Positions 14,748-24,354 of a stretch of 64,000 nt of DNA are shown piece after piece (position 1 is the first letter of the stretch; every line of letters begins with the position of its first letter). Made by a program: the position numbers and the translations under genes. Below the pieces are notes generated by a model that did not search any database, had not been told where the DNA came from, and saw only the letters and a program-made list of their open reading frames with translations. The stretch comes from Chitinophaga sancti (GTDB lineage: Bacteria; Bacteroidota; Bacteroidia; Chitinophagales; Chitinophagaceae): the NCBI RefSeq assembly GCF_034087045.1, contig NZ_CP139247.1:7094001-7158000 (forward strand), in the 5' to 3' direction.

Positions 14748-16394
14748 TTACTGGTTACTATCTGCCAATGCCGCTTCCTTCGCCTCACTGCGCTCTTCGA
14801 AGTTATACAGGATCTCCTTTTCACCATACAGGCGCTCTGCGATAATGCCACGTTTATGACACTCTTCTACCAGTAAGTTGGATTGTATAATTGGATTGGA
14901 TTCTTCTGTATATCTCACTGTGCTGATAAATTCCAGCCATGGTTCCTGACCCATTGCATATACATACGCTTCTTTCGGATTGAATACATTGATCAGGTGC
15001 ATACCCTTTTCAAAGTTAGATCCTGACAGTCTTCTTGACTGATCCTTATCCCTTGCCAGGTCTTCCGTCAACAATGGTCCATATAACCATGTCAGTGGTG
15101 CACCATCACATTCCATTCCCAGGAAGATGACATCCACATCCCCGATCACACGGTGTACGTGCTCATACAGTTTACCTTCCACGATTCTGGAATCAGCTGC
15201 AAACAAGAAGGTAAAGTCACCTACAGACACATGGAAACAGGTTTTGGTTTGAATGTTCAGGTCACTGTGTTCCCCTGTGAAAGGAATACCTTTAATCACG
15301 CAGTTTTCAAAACTGATCTCTTCCATTTCATCTATTTCCTTTACATTCTTAAACCCGGCATGGTTAAATACCATTCTGAGGTTTGGATCCTGCAGGGCAC
15401 CAGTGGTTGTTCTTGGCACAATGATGTTTTTCACTTTATGTCTTAATGGAAGCAAGGTCTCAAACAAAATATGATCCTGGTGATTGTGTGTGATCAGCAC
15501 ATAGTCAATCTCGTCCGGCAGATCTATATCAGAGAAGTGGTTTACGCTGGACTGGTAACCATAATAACTGATCAGCGGATCTACCAGAATACTGATATCC
15601 CTTGTTTCCACCAGGATACATGCATGACCAAAATAACGCATTCTTGCATTGGGTCCGTTATATTTCTTGTAAGTGGGTTGTGACTCCTGTGTAAAGAAAG
15701 TATCAAAGAGGGCTCTATCTTCTTCTTTTACGCCCAGCAATGCAGCGATATCGTCAATTGAGCCACCTTCGCGCTTCATTCTGCTCAACGCATCAATACC
15801 AGGATGATCAAATGGTACATCCAGGTGGAGTACATTTGGTTCATCAAGACGGGCAGTACTCAGACAGAATGGACGTTCGTCGTTATCTGTGATCCATAAT
15901 GCGATACTCTGAGAATTTTTGTTATAAAACTCACTGTTGTACAGCAGAGATTCAAAAAACCTGAAAGAAGGGTTATTATTCAGGTCATAGATCAGTTCCA
16001 CATAGCCCTTAAGAATATCAGGCACTTTCTCATAAAGGGTTTCGAGGGCGTAGCCCTTTGCATGCTTTTTCAGCATTTCATCCAGTTCCTTAATGGCTTC
16101 TGCGAATTGAATCAGGTTAGCCTGTTTCTCTGTTGTAGCCACCTTTAGCTTCTTGATGTCTTCTACACGTGGGCGTTTATAATCCATGAACGGGCCACCC
16201 AGCATTTTAGGATTCTGCACTGCAGCTGCGTGGATCTGTGGCGACTGAATGTAGGAATTCATGATCTTCAGATGTCTGCCAACTACATTCATAGCGGCTG
16301 TAGCGGGTGAAACGAGATGTGACCAGGCATACCATCTGTCAAACAAAGGTTCAATTACTAAGTTTGGTTTAGTGTACCAAATAGTGCTTTTCAT
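14748..16394 (-). CDS. CmlA-like diiron beta-hydroxylase acting on carrier-bound amino acid (metallo-beta-lactamase fold)
   Basis: This 548-residue protein would be labelled an MBL-fold hydrolase by simple domain search, but its features fit the CmlA/FrsH group of diiron monooxygenases. It carries an N-terminal domain of about 240 residues (WYTKPNLVIEPLFDRWYAWSHLVSP, here abbreviated by key residues W-Y-x-W-S-x-L-V-S-P) ahead of the MBL core. The core has HNHQDH (His303, His305, Asp307, His308), Glu375 in GEHSD where hydrolases carry His, and Asp401 in AADSR. These six positions are all shifted by exactly two from the CmlA iron ligands as I remember them (305, 307, 309, 310, 377, 403). CmlA hydroxylates the beta carbon of an aminoacyl group on an NRPS carrier domain. 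Candidates here are Tyr, Val, Asp or Asn units. It is encoded 38 bp after the last NRPS. Confidence 0.85.
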   Translation of the reverse strand: MKSTIWYTKPNLVIEPLFDRWYAWSHLVSPATAAMNVVGRHLKIMNSYIQSPQIHAAAVQNPKMLGGPFMDYKRPRVEDIKKLKVATTEKQANLIQFAEAIKELDEMLKKHAKGYALETLYEKVPDILKGYVELIYDLNNNPSFRFFESLLYNSEFYNKNSQSIALWITDNDERPFCLSTARLDEPNVLHLDVPFDHPGIDALSRMKREGGSIDDIAALLGVKEEDRALFDTFFTQESQPTYKKYNGPNARMRYFGHACILVETRDISILVDPLISYYGYQSSVNHFSDIDLPDEIDYVLITHNHQDHILFETLLPLRHKVKNIIVPRTTTGALQDPNLRMVFNHAGFKNVKEIDEMEEISFENCVIKGIPFTGEHSDLNIQTKTCFHVSVGDFTFLFAADSRIVEGKLYEHVHRVIGDVDVIFLGMECDGAPLTWLYGPLLTEDLARDKDQSRRLSGSNFEKGMHLINVFNPKEAYVYAMGQEPWLEFISTVRYTEESNPIIQSNLLVEECHKRGIIAERLYGEKEILYNFEERSEAKEAALADSNQ

Positions 16395-16432
16395 GACTGC
16401 TAATGTTTAGTTTTAAAAAAAATATGTAAATG

Positions 16433-19400
16433 CTACAACTTGTCTAATTCCTCCAGCTGCTCCAGGTTAAGTCCCTTATAGGTGAAGTCAACTGGTGTAA
16501 AATGTACTTTGTCTTCTGTGCTGAGTTTTTTAATCAGTCCTTCCAGCTGCATGCGGAATAACTCCAGCAGGCGATCAATTGTACTGCGCTCATACTGTTC
16601 AGCACTGTATTCAATGGAAATCCTTAGCTGCCCCTCAGCCACCATACAATTGACATTAAGAAGGATATCTCTGACACGATCATCTGGAACTTCCCTACCC
16701 TTGTAATCACCTGAGAACTCAAACAACGGTATGTCATTTCCGGCACTTACACCGGAGCCGAAGTCTCCCAGATAATTAAAGGAAATTTCGGGCGAAATAG
16801 TATAATCCTTTCCGGTGATATACCTCAGTATTCCGTATCCTATTCCTTTATTGGGTATACGGTGGAGATATTCCTTTACTTCCAGCAGTTGACGGAGGTT
16901 ATTCTCTCCATCTTTTATAGTCAGTACAACCGGATAGTGTGTAGTAAACCAGCCAATGGTTCTGCTGATATCAATATTCTCTGCAATAGCTTCCCTACCG
17001 TGACCTTCCAGCCGGATCACCACGCTGTCCATATTAAATTGCCTGTAGAAAGCCAGACTCAACGCTGCCAACAGAATATCATTGATATCCGTTTTATAGG
17101 CTTTATAACATTGGGTCAGCAATAGATTCGTCTGTTCTTTACCGAGCAATACAGAGCTTACCGCACTATCCTTCTTTGTATAACTACCTGCAGGATGATC
17201 TGGCTGGAGATGTACCAATGGTGCACTGTCTACAGCAGACCAATAGGATGCTTCTTCCCTGAGCTTATCACTCCATGCATATGCCGTCTGTTTATCCATC
17301 CAGTATTTGAAGGAATGGGTTTTTGCCGGCATTGATAACGGCTGCCCGGTACTGTATTGCTGATAAAGGGCTGACAGGTCTTCAAAAATGATGCGCCAGG
17401 ATACGCCGTCAATAATGAGATGGTGTGCGACCATCAGCAGGCGGTCACCGTCTGTTCCATGGAACAGGGCCACTTTAAACAATGGACCGGCAGACAGATT
17501 GAAGGAAGTATGAATCCGGTCATAATGTGCTGCATATGCTGCAGGATCGGTTTCGTTCACAACTTCCAAAGAAAATCCTGCTCCTTCATCTTTACATTCC
17601 TGTGTCCATCCTCCTGCAATTTCTGTAAAGACCATGCGTAGCGCATCATGGTGCTGCAGGATCTTTTCAAAAATAGCGGCAATAGCTTTTTCATCCAGTG
17701 GTTGCCGACTATACAGCAGGACTGCCTGGTTGAAGTGCTGTTTCTGCCCATTGTCCTGTTCCAGGAAGTATCGCTGAATGGGACTTAACTGCACCTGGCC
17801 GGTCACCACGTCCTGTGATATTTCATTTGTATCTGCTGTTACAAAAACAGCCAATTCTTCCAGCACAGGGTTTAAAAGAATATCCTGGATTGCCAGTGTG
17901 AAGCCTAACCTCTTCAGTCGTGATATGATCTGGATGGATTTAATAGAATCCCCACCCAGGACAAAGAAATTATCTGTAACCCCTACCGGGCTTTTCTTTA
18001 ATACGTCTTCAAAAACAGTGACCAGTGCTTTTTCCTTTTCACTCCGTGGTGCCATATAACATTGTACGTCATTCTTTCTGGCGCCAACAGGATCAGGCAG
18101 GGCTGCTTTATCTATTTTACCATTTGCTGTCAGAGGTATCTGTGGTACCTGGATAAATGAAGCAGGGATCATGTAGGAAGGCAGTAAATTACTCAGGTAC
18201 GACAATAGTTTATCTGTGGCAAGGGCGTCATGGGCGGTCAGGTATGCCAGCAATACTCCTTCTCTTGCTATGACGACTGCATTTGTCACACCTTGAAAAG
18301 CTAATAACGCATTTTCTATTTCTCCCGGCTCAATGCGATAACCACGGATCTTTAGCTGCACATCTTTCCTGCCCATGAACTCAACGGTACCATCTGGCAG
18401 CCATCTACCCAGATCACCAGTCCTGTATATGCGCTCTCCTTTTTTGAAAGCAGCTTCCGTAAATTTCTCCTTTGTCAGTTCCGGTTGGTTCAGGTAAGAA
18501 ATGGCCAGCCCTTCTCCTGCAATACAGATTTCTCCTACTACGCCGGTAGGACAAAGCTGTCCGTACTTGTCCACGATATAAATCCTGGTATTACCAAATG
18601 GCGAACCGAGTGATATTTTGCTGGCAAAATCCTTTAATGAAATGTGATTGATCAGTTTACCTACAGTCGTTTCTGTGGGCCCGTAGTGGTTGTAAACCTG
18701 GCATGCCGCGCCTTTTTCCACCAGCAATGCTATAACATCCTTAGTGAGTTGCTCGCCACCAAATATCAGCGTGGTGGACGGTATAAAGGGCTTTTCTCCA
18801 TCCTGCAATGCCTTCCAGTGAGAAGGAACAATCTTGATACAATCCAGTTGGACAGCGGCCAGTTTTTCAGGATCCATCACGCTGGCTGCCGGGAATATAT
18901 GGAGGCAGGCACCCAGCATGAGTGAACTGTATATCACCGTATGACCCAGATCGGCAGCTGGTGTGGACATCAGTCCGAATGTGCGGCAATCCTGTATATT
19001 GGTCCTTGCTTTGAGACCGTATACATAATCTACCAGGGAGCGATGGCTGATCATTACACCTTTGGGTTGCCCTGTGGAGCCGGATGTATAGATCACATAA
19101 GCCGGATCAGCCGGAGCCGGCCCTGCACCTACGCTGATGGTTTCTTCATTGCTGATTTGTATATCGATAGCATAGACATTTCCATCATAATAGTCAATAT
19201 CGAAAAAGTGATGAGACTCTGTCAACAGTACTTTTACCTCACTGTCTTTCAGCAGGAATGCTTTACGGCCTTTGGGAAAATCGGGCTCTATAGGCACGTA
19301 AGCTGCTCCCGCCTTCATAGCGCCAAGTATGCCCACAATCATCCTATCTGAGCGGTCTATTAACAGACCTACCCTGTCACCAGCTGTAATGCCATAATTG

Positions 19401-22400
19401 CTTTGCAGGTAAGCAGCTATTTCATCGGATTGCCTATCCAGCTCCGCATAGCTCAATGCTTTTGACTCAAACACCAGTGCCGGCGCATCCGGTTTGCTGG
19501 CAGCCTGTTCCCGGAATAGGTCAACAATTGTTTTGTCCTGCGGAAATGCTATTGCCGATGTATTGAAGTCATTAAGCAGCTGTTGCTCTTCCTGACCGGT
19601 CAACACGGGCAATTGGTAAATAGGGTCGGAAGTATCATTGGCGATAGCTGCTGCCAGCACTTCAAAATTGTCCAGCATGCGTAATGCTGTATGCTCTTTA
19701 TATATCGTGTTGTTATATATAATACTCAGGTGCAGATCACCGGTAGCTGATTCTGTAAAGAAGAATGTCAGATCAAATTTACTTGGGATATAGCTGTTAC
19801 CATCATACGTATTTACCTGCAGGCCGTTCATACCTTCAGATACAGCCGGGCCACTATCCCTATGGCGTTGCAACACCACCATTACTTCAAATAGTGGATG
19901 ACGGCTCATATCCCTTTGCAGATTCAGTTGCTCTATGATCTCATCAAATGGATAGTCCTGGTGTTCATATGCGCCAATAGTGACCTGTTTTACTTTTTCC
20001 AGCAGGGATTGATAGCTATCCTGTCCGCTGAACTGGACGCGGAGTGCCAGGGTATTGACATAAAACCCGATCTGATTTTCAAGATCAGCATGCTGTCTGC
20101 TGTTAACTGAACTACCGACAATAATATCTTCCTGTCCGGTAAACCTATACAGCAAAACATTCACTACTGCAACCAATCCCATATATAAGGTAACATCCTG
20201 TTGTTTTAATACTTCCTGGATCTGCTGACTTAATTCAGGTGACAACCATTTTTTGGCAATACCACCGGTATATGCCTTTATAGCTGGTCTTGGGTAATCG
20301 CCTGGCAATGCAAGGATGGGCAATTCACCCTCAAAGCAAAGTTTCCAGTAGTTCCTTTTCACATTTGAGAATGCTTCTTTAAGCTGCACCTGTTGCCATT
20401 CCGCATAATCTTTATATTGAATTCTCAAAGGCGGCAATGGATCTGTCACTCCTTGTAAGTGGGCATTATATAAAGCCAGCAATTCCTGTATCATGATGCC
20501 AGATGACCCGTCATCACTGATGATATGGTGTAATGCATATGCAAATACCCAATTGTCATCTGACAGATGGAAAAGGGAGGCACGCAACAGCGGTCCTGTA
20601 CTGAGGTCAAAAGGAGTCGTAAAGATCTCCTGCACGCCGGCTTTCATTTGCTGCTCCTGGTCCTGCTCATTTCTAAGATCCGTATACCCTACCTGGAAGG
20701 CCAACTCTTCCGGTGTTAATATAAACTGTCTTGGTTTATCAGATTGATCTTCCCTGAAAATGGTACGCAGGATTTCATGCCGTTGCAACAACCCGCAAAA
20801 CGCCGCAGCAAATGCATTCCTGTCAAGCACACCTTTAAATGCATACGCCCCAGGAATGTTGTAGGCAGTGTTACTGTCCCTGAAACGGCTGAGGATCCAC
20901 AGCCTGCGTTGAGAAGAAGAGAGTTCATAGCTTTCAGCCTTCTGAGCTACCGGTATCTCTGCAAACCTCAATTTCCCGGACTCATCTATTAATTTAGCCT
21001 GCTCTTCCAGAATAGTGGTATTGAATAAAACACGTAGTTCAATTTTTACTTCAAATTCCTTATAGATCAGAGAGGCGAGACGCGTTGCTTTCAAGCTGTG
21101 TCCTCCCAGGTTGAAAAAATTATCTTTTATACTGATCTGGTCTGGTCTCAATGAAAGTACTTCGCTCCATATTTTCTGCAGCACTTCTTCCGTCCTGGTG
21201 GCAGGTACAACATATTGTGTAACTGCATTCAGATCCTGCCGTAAAGGATCAGGCAGGGCTTTCCAATCGATCTTGCCATGTACGGTTAAAGGTATCTTAT
21301 CGAGGATGACGTAATGAGAGGGCACCATATAAAAAGGCAATATTCCCTCAATGTGACTACGGATAGCCTGTACCCCCTGTGATTCACTCCCGGTCATATA
21401 AGCCACCAGCTCCCTGTTACCATCAGCGGCAACGATAGTCGTTACGGCTGCAGCAGTGATACCTGTAAAGGAGCATATTGAGGCTTCCACTTCTCCCGGC
21501 TCAATCCTGAACCCACGGACTTTCACCTGTTCATCCCTCCTGCCTTGATATGCGATTCTGCCATCAGGCAACACCCGTCCAATATCGCCTGTTTTATACA
21601 GGCGTTCTCCGGCATGGAAAGGATCTGCAATAAATTTTTCTGCAGTCAGTTCCGGCAGGTGAAGATATCCAACACTCACACCAACCCCACCTATACAGAT
21701 CTCTCCCGATACGCCAATGCCACAAAGGGAAAGGTTCGTATCGAGTATATATATACCTGTTCCATTGATAGGTTTCCCAATAGTAACAGGCTGGTGCTGT
21801 TCCAGCAATTCCACCATACAACCAACAGTTGCTTCCGTAGGGCCATATTCGTTATAAATCTTAATGGCGGGGTTGATATTCTTCAATATTTCCACATGCC
21901 TGAGCAATACCTCTTCACCACCTACAATAGCACAGGCTATATCGGATGTCTGAATATGCAGGCCCTGCAGGAAATTAATGTGGGATGGTGTCAGTTTTAT
22001 ACTGTCAATTCCGCTACTGTTACTGAAAGCATGTGTAAGAATGTCTGCCAGCCCGGCTTCCTGTGGATAAATATATAGTGATGTGCCGCGCACAAGTGGG
22101 CAAAATATACTGGTGACCGTAAGGTCAAAGGATAATGAGGTAAACAACCCGAAGTTACCCTGTTGAGCTGTATCAAAGTAATGACCAGCTGCCCACTGGA
22201 TATAATTGGCGAGGTTACCATGTGTAATGGTACATCCCTTTGGTTTACCTGTTGAGCCGGAGGTAAAGATCACATATGCATAATCTGTTGCAGCTGGTTC
22301 ATCGGCAGGCTGTGATGGTATTGCCGGAAGCGTATCCAGCTGTACATCCATCGCAAAGATCTGGCCTTCAAAATAAGACAACTCAAATGCATAGGCTGTT

Positions 22401-24313
22401 TGCGTAAGCAGCACTTTCATGCCTGTCTCACTGATAATCTGCTCCTGCCGGAGGGCGGGGTATGCTGTATCAACGGGTACATATGCAGCTCCAGCTTTCA
22501 ATATGCCCAGCATGGCTACGATCATATGTGGGGACCTGTCAAGTAAAATACCTACAAGGTCATTTTTCCTCACCTCACATACGTCTGCCAGGTAGCCGGC
22601 AAGTGCTGTAGACTGGCTATCCAGTTCCTGATAGGTCAGCTTGTTTTCGCCATAAATCAGCGCTATATTTTCCGGTGAAGTGGCTACCCGCTCATTGAAA
22701 AGTGATAACACCGATCTATAGGCAGGGCTTTCGGGACCACCGGTTAATAAAAAGTCTTTTTCTGTAGCAGGTATATATTCCAGCTGGCTGACCGGTAAGT
22801 GCGGATTTTCCACGATCGCCTGCAGCAGGCGATTAAAATGCCCGGACAGTGTTTCGATCGTTTCACGATGATAAAGGTCTGTGTTATATTCAATGCTCAG
22901 TTTCAGCTCATCATTGTATGCCATGAAACCAAACGTGAGATCAAATTTGCTGACGGTATGTTCACCAGGTTCATACAGGGTTACATGCAGACCATCTGGC
23001 TGGGTGGATCCTTTGGCCAATGAATGATCATGGAAATCAACCAATACATCAAACAATGCGGTCCTGCTCATATCTCTTTTCAATGGCAGGGCATCGATCA
23101 GTTCATCAAATGGGAATATCTGATGCGAATAGGCCTCTAAGGTCGTATTTCTGACGATCTGCAATAATGATTTGAAGTCATCGTCTCCACTGAAACGGTT
23201 TCTCAGAGCGAGTGTATTTATGTAGCAACCTATCTGACCTTCCAGTTCCGCATGGGATCTTCCGGCAACCGGCATACCAACAATAATATCATGCTGATTT
23301 GTATAGCGGTATAGCAAAGTATTGAGTGCTGCCAGCAATCCCATGAACAAGGTGCCCCCCTGCTCCTGTGCCAGCTGTTTTATTCCATCTGCCAGGGTCT
23401 TGTCAATATTCCCGGTCAGCGATGCTCCCCGGTTGCTTCTTACAGATGGACGTTCCTTATCAGCCGGCAGGTCCAACACAGGCAGTTCTCCTTCAAACTG
23501 TTGTAACCAATAATCCTTGTGCTGCAGGATATTATTATTGTTCAATTGCTCACTGTACCATGTGGCATAGTCTTTATATTGTATAGCCAAAGGTGGTAAA
23601 GGGGATGCTGTTCCGTTTACATGCGCATTGTACAGCATCAGCAACTCCTTTATCAGAATACTCATTGACCAGTTATCACTAATAATGTGATGTAACGAAT
23701 AGGCAAAAATATATTTCTGCTCACTGACCTGATACAACGCGGCTCTGATCAGTGGTCCCCTCACCAGGTCAAACGGTGCATTCAGAAATTGTATGATTAA
23801 ATGTTCTGTTTCCTTCTCATTTAAATCTTTTTCACGCAGGTCATTATATTCCAGTTTGGCAATATGGTTGTCCGTTACATCATACACATACTGCATTACT
23901 TTCTTTTCCTCATTCTCTTTAAATACTGTACGCAGTATTTCGTGACGTACTATCAAAGAACGGAAAGCCAGCGTCAATGCTTCCGCATTCAGATCCCCCT
24001 CAAATAAATAGGCGCCGGGTGTATTGTATTCAATACTTTCAGGATTCATCTGGTATAATATCCAGAGACGGCGTTGGGAAGAAGATAATGGGTAGTATGT
24101 CTGCTGAGGTACAGGTTTGATAGTTACCGGAGATCCATTTGAGAGGTTTTTTCTGAGATAGCTAACCAGCTTTTGCTTATTTGAGCGGATGGCAGCAATT
24201 AATTCCTCTCCTATTTCACCTGATGACGCGTCTACCAGGAGGTCATCATTTTTTAATATCAGACGAATATTTGCTTCTCTTAAGGTTTTGATGATGTCAT
24301 TAACCTCTTTCAT
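16433..24313 (-). CDS. NRPS, modules 11-12: docking-C-A(Asn)-T-C-A(Asp)-T-E
   Basis: The 2626-residue synthetase starts with a TubC-like docking domain (1-55). The C domain has LSSSQRRLWIL near 72 and HHIISDNWS near 208; A is about 535-1030 and T carries Ser near 1072 in GGHS. In module 12, C has HHIISDDGS near 1261, A is about 1595-2080, and T carries GGDS near 2119. An epimerase domain follows (about 2170-2610) with HHLIIDG near 2295, EGHGRE and NYLGDF. Pocket residues read by eye are DLTKIGEVGK (Asn-like) for module 11 and DLTKIGHVGK (Asp-like) for module 12. The product end would be D-Asp. There is no thioesterase or reductase domain, which is unusual for the last NRPS of a line. Two C domains have a non-Gly residue in the HHxxxDG motif. 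Confidence 0.95.
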   Translation of the reverse strand: MKEVNDIIKTLREANIRLILKNDDLLVDASSGEIGEELIAAIRSNKQKLVSYLRKNLSNGSPVTIKPVPQQTYYPLSSSQRRLWILYQMNPESIEYNTPGAYLFEGDLNAEALTLAFRSLIVRHEILRTVFKENEEKKVMQYVYDVTDNHIAKLEYNDLREKDLNEKETEHLIIQFLNAPFDLVRGPLIRAALYQVSEQKYIFAYSLHHIISDNWSMSILIKELLMLYNAHVNGTASPLPPLAIQYKDYATWYSEQLNNNNILQHKDYWLQQFEGELPVLDLPADKERPSVRSNRGASLTGNIDKTLADGIKQLAQEQGGTLFMGLLAALNTLLYRYTNQHDIIVGMPVAGRSHAELEGQIGCYINTLALRNRFSGDDDFKSLLQIVRNTTLEAYSHQIFPFDELIDALPLKRDMSRTALFDVLVDFHDHSLAKGSTQPDGLHVTLYEPGEHTVSKFDLTFGFMAYNDELKLSIEYNTDLYHRETIETLSGHFNRLLQAIVENPHLPVSQLEYIPATEKDFLLTGGPESPAYRSVLSLFNERVATSPENIALIYGENKLTYQELDSQSTALAGYLADVCEVRKNDLVGILLDRSPHMIVAMLGILKAGAAYVPVDTAYPALRQEQIISETGMKVLLTQTAYAFELSYFEGQIFAMDVQLDTLPAIPSQPADEPAATDYAYVIFTSGSTGKPKGCTITHGNLANYIQWAAGHYFDTAQQGNFGLFTSLSFDLTVTSIFCPLVRGTSLYIYPQEAGLADILTHAFSNSSGIDSIKLTPSHINFLQGLHIQTSDIACAIVGGEEVLLRHVEILKNINPAIKIYNEYGPTEATVGCMVELLEQHQPVTIGKPINGTGIYILDTNLSLCGIGVSGEICIGGVGVSVGYLHLPELTAEKFIADPFHAGERLYKTGDIGRVLPDGRIAYQGRRDEQVKVRGFRIEPGEVEASICSFTGITAAAVTTIVAADGNRELVAYMTGSESQGVQAIRSHIEGILPFYMVPSHYVILDKIPLTVHGKIDWKALPDPLRQDLNAVTQYVVPATRTEEVLQKIWSEVLSLRPDQISIKDNFFNLGGHSLKATRLASLIYKEFEVKIELRVLFNTTILEEQAKLIDESGKLRFAEIPVAQKAESYELSSSQRRLWILSRFRDSNTAYNIPGAYAFKGVLDRNAFAAAFCGLLQRHEILRTIFREDQSDKPRQFILTPEELAFQVGYTDLRNEQDQEQQMKAGVQEIFTTPFDLSTGPLLRASLFHLSDDNWVFAYALHHIISDDGSSGIMIQELLALYNAHLQGVTDPLPPLRIQYKDYAEWQQVQLKEAFSNVKRNYWKLCFEGELPILALPGDYPRPAIKAYTGGIAKKWLSPELSQQIQEVLKQQDVTLYMGLVAVVNVLLYRFTGQEDIIVGSSVNSRQHADLENQIGFYVNTLALRVQFSGQDSYQSLLEKVKQVTIGAYEHQDYPFDEIIEQLNLQRDMSRHPLFEVMVVLQRHRDSGPAVSEGMNGLQVNTYDGNSYIPSKFDLTFFFTESATGDLHLSIIYNNTIYKEHTALRMLDNFEVLAAAIANDTSDPIYQLPVLTGQEEQQLLNDFNTSAIAFPQDKTIVDLFREQAASKPDAPALVFESKALSYAELDRQSDEIAAYLQSNYGITAGDRVGLLIDRSDRMIVGILGAMKAGAAYVPIEPDFPKGRKAFLLKDSEVKVLLTESHHFFDIDYYDGNVYAIDIQISNEETISVGAGPAPADPAYVIYTSGSTGQPKGVMISHRSLVDYVYGLKARTNIQDCRTFGLMSTPAADLGHTVIYSSLMLGACLHIFPAASVMDPEKLAAVQLDCIKIVPSHWKALQDGEKPFIPSTTLIFGGEQLTKDVIALLVEKGAACQVYNHYGPTETTVGKLINHISLKDFASKISLGSPFGNTRIYIVDKYGQLCPTGVVGEICIAGEGLAISYLNQPELTKEKFTEAAFKKGERIYRTGDLGRWLPDGTVEFMGRKDVQLKIRGYRIEPGEIENALLAFQGVTNAVVIAREGVLLAYLTAHDALATDKLLSYLSNLLPSYMIPASFIQVPQIPLTANGKIDKAALPDPVGARKNDVQCYMAPRSEKEKALVTVFEDVLKKSPVGVTDNFFVLGGDSIKSIQIISRLKRLGFTLAIQDILLNPVLEELAVFVTADTNEISQDVVTGQVQLSPIQRYFLEQDNGQKQHFNQAVLLYSRQPLDEKAIAAIFEKILQHHDALRMVFTEIAGGWTQECKDEGAGFSLEVVNETDPAAYAAHYDRIHTSFNLSAGPLFKVALFHGTDGDRLLMVAHHLIIDGVSWRIIFEDLSALYQQYSTGQPLSMPAKTHSFKYWMDKQTAYAWSDKLREEASYWSAVDSAPLVHLQPDHPAGSYTKKDSAVSSVLLGKEQTNLLLTQCYKAYKTDINDILLAALSLAFYRQFNMDSVVIRLEGHGREAIAENIDISRTIGWFTTHYPVVLTIKDGENNLRQLLEVKEYLHRIPNKGIGYGILRYITGKDYTISPEISFNYLGDFGSGVSAGNDIPLFEFSGDYKGREVPDDRVRDILLNVNCMVAEGQLRISIEYSAEQYERSTIDRLLELFRMQLEGLIKKLSTEDKVHFTPVDFTYKGLNLEQLEELDKL

Positions 24314-24354
24314 GTAATACTTATTAACAATTTAAAATGAGATTTCAAATCAGC

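Noticed and set aside
14748..16394. Assigning this protein as a releasing hydrolase or trans thioesterase because of its MBL fold
   Set aside because: The ligand pattern with Glu375 and the long N-terminal domain fit CmlA-type oxygenases better than hydrolases.
21545..22078. 177-residue plus-strand frame within the third NRPS, and the many similar plus-strand frames across the NRPS genes
   Set aside because: They lie antisense to conserved adenylation and condensation domains and have no family features of their own.
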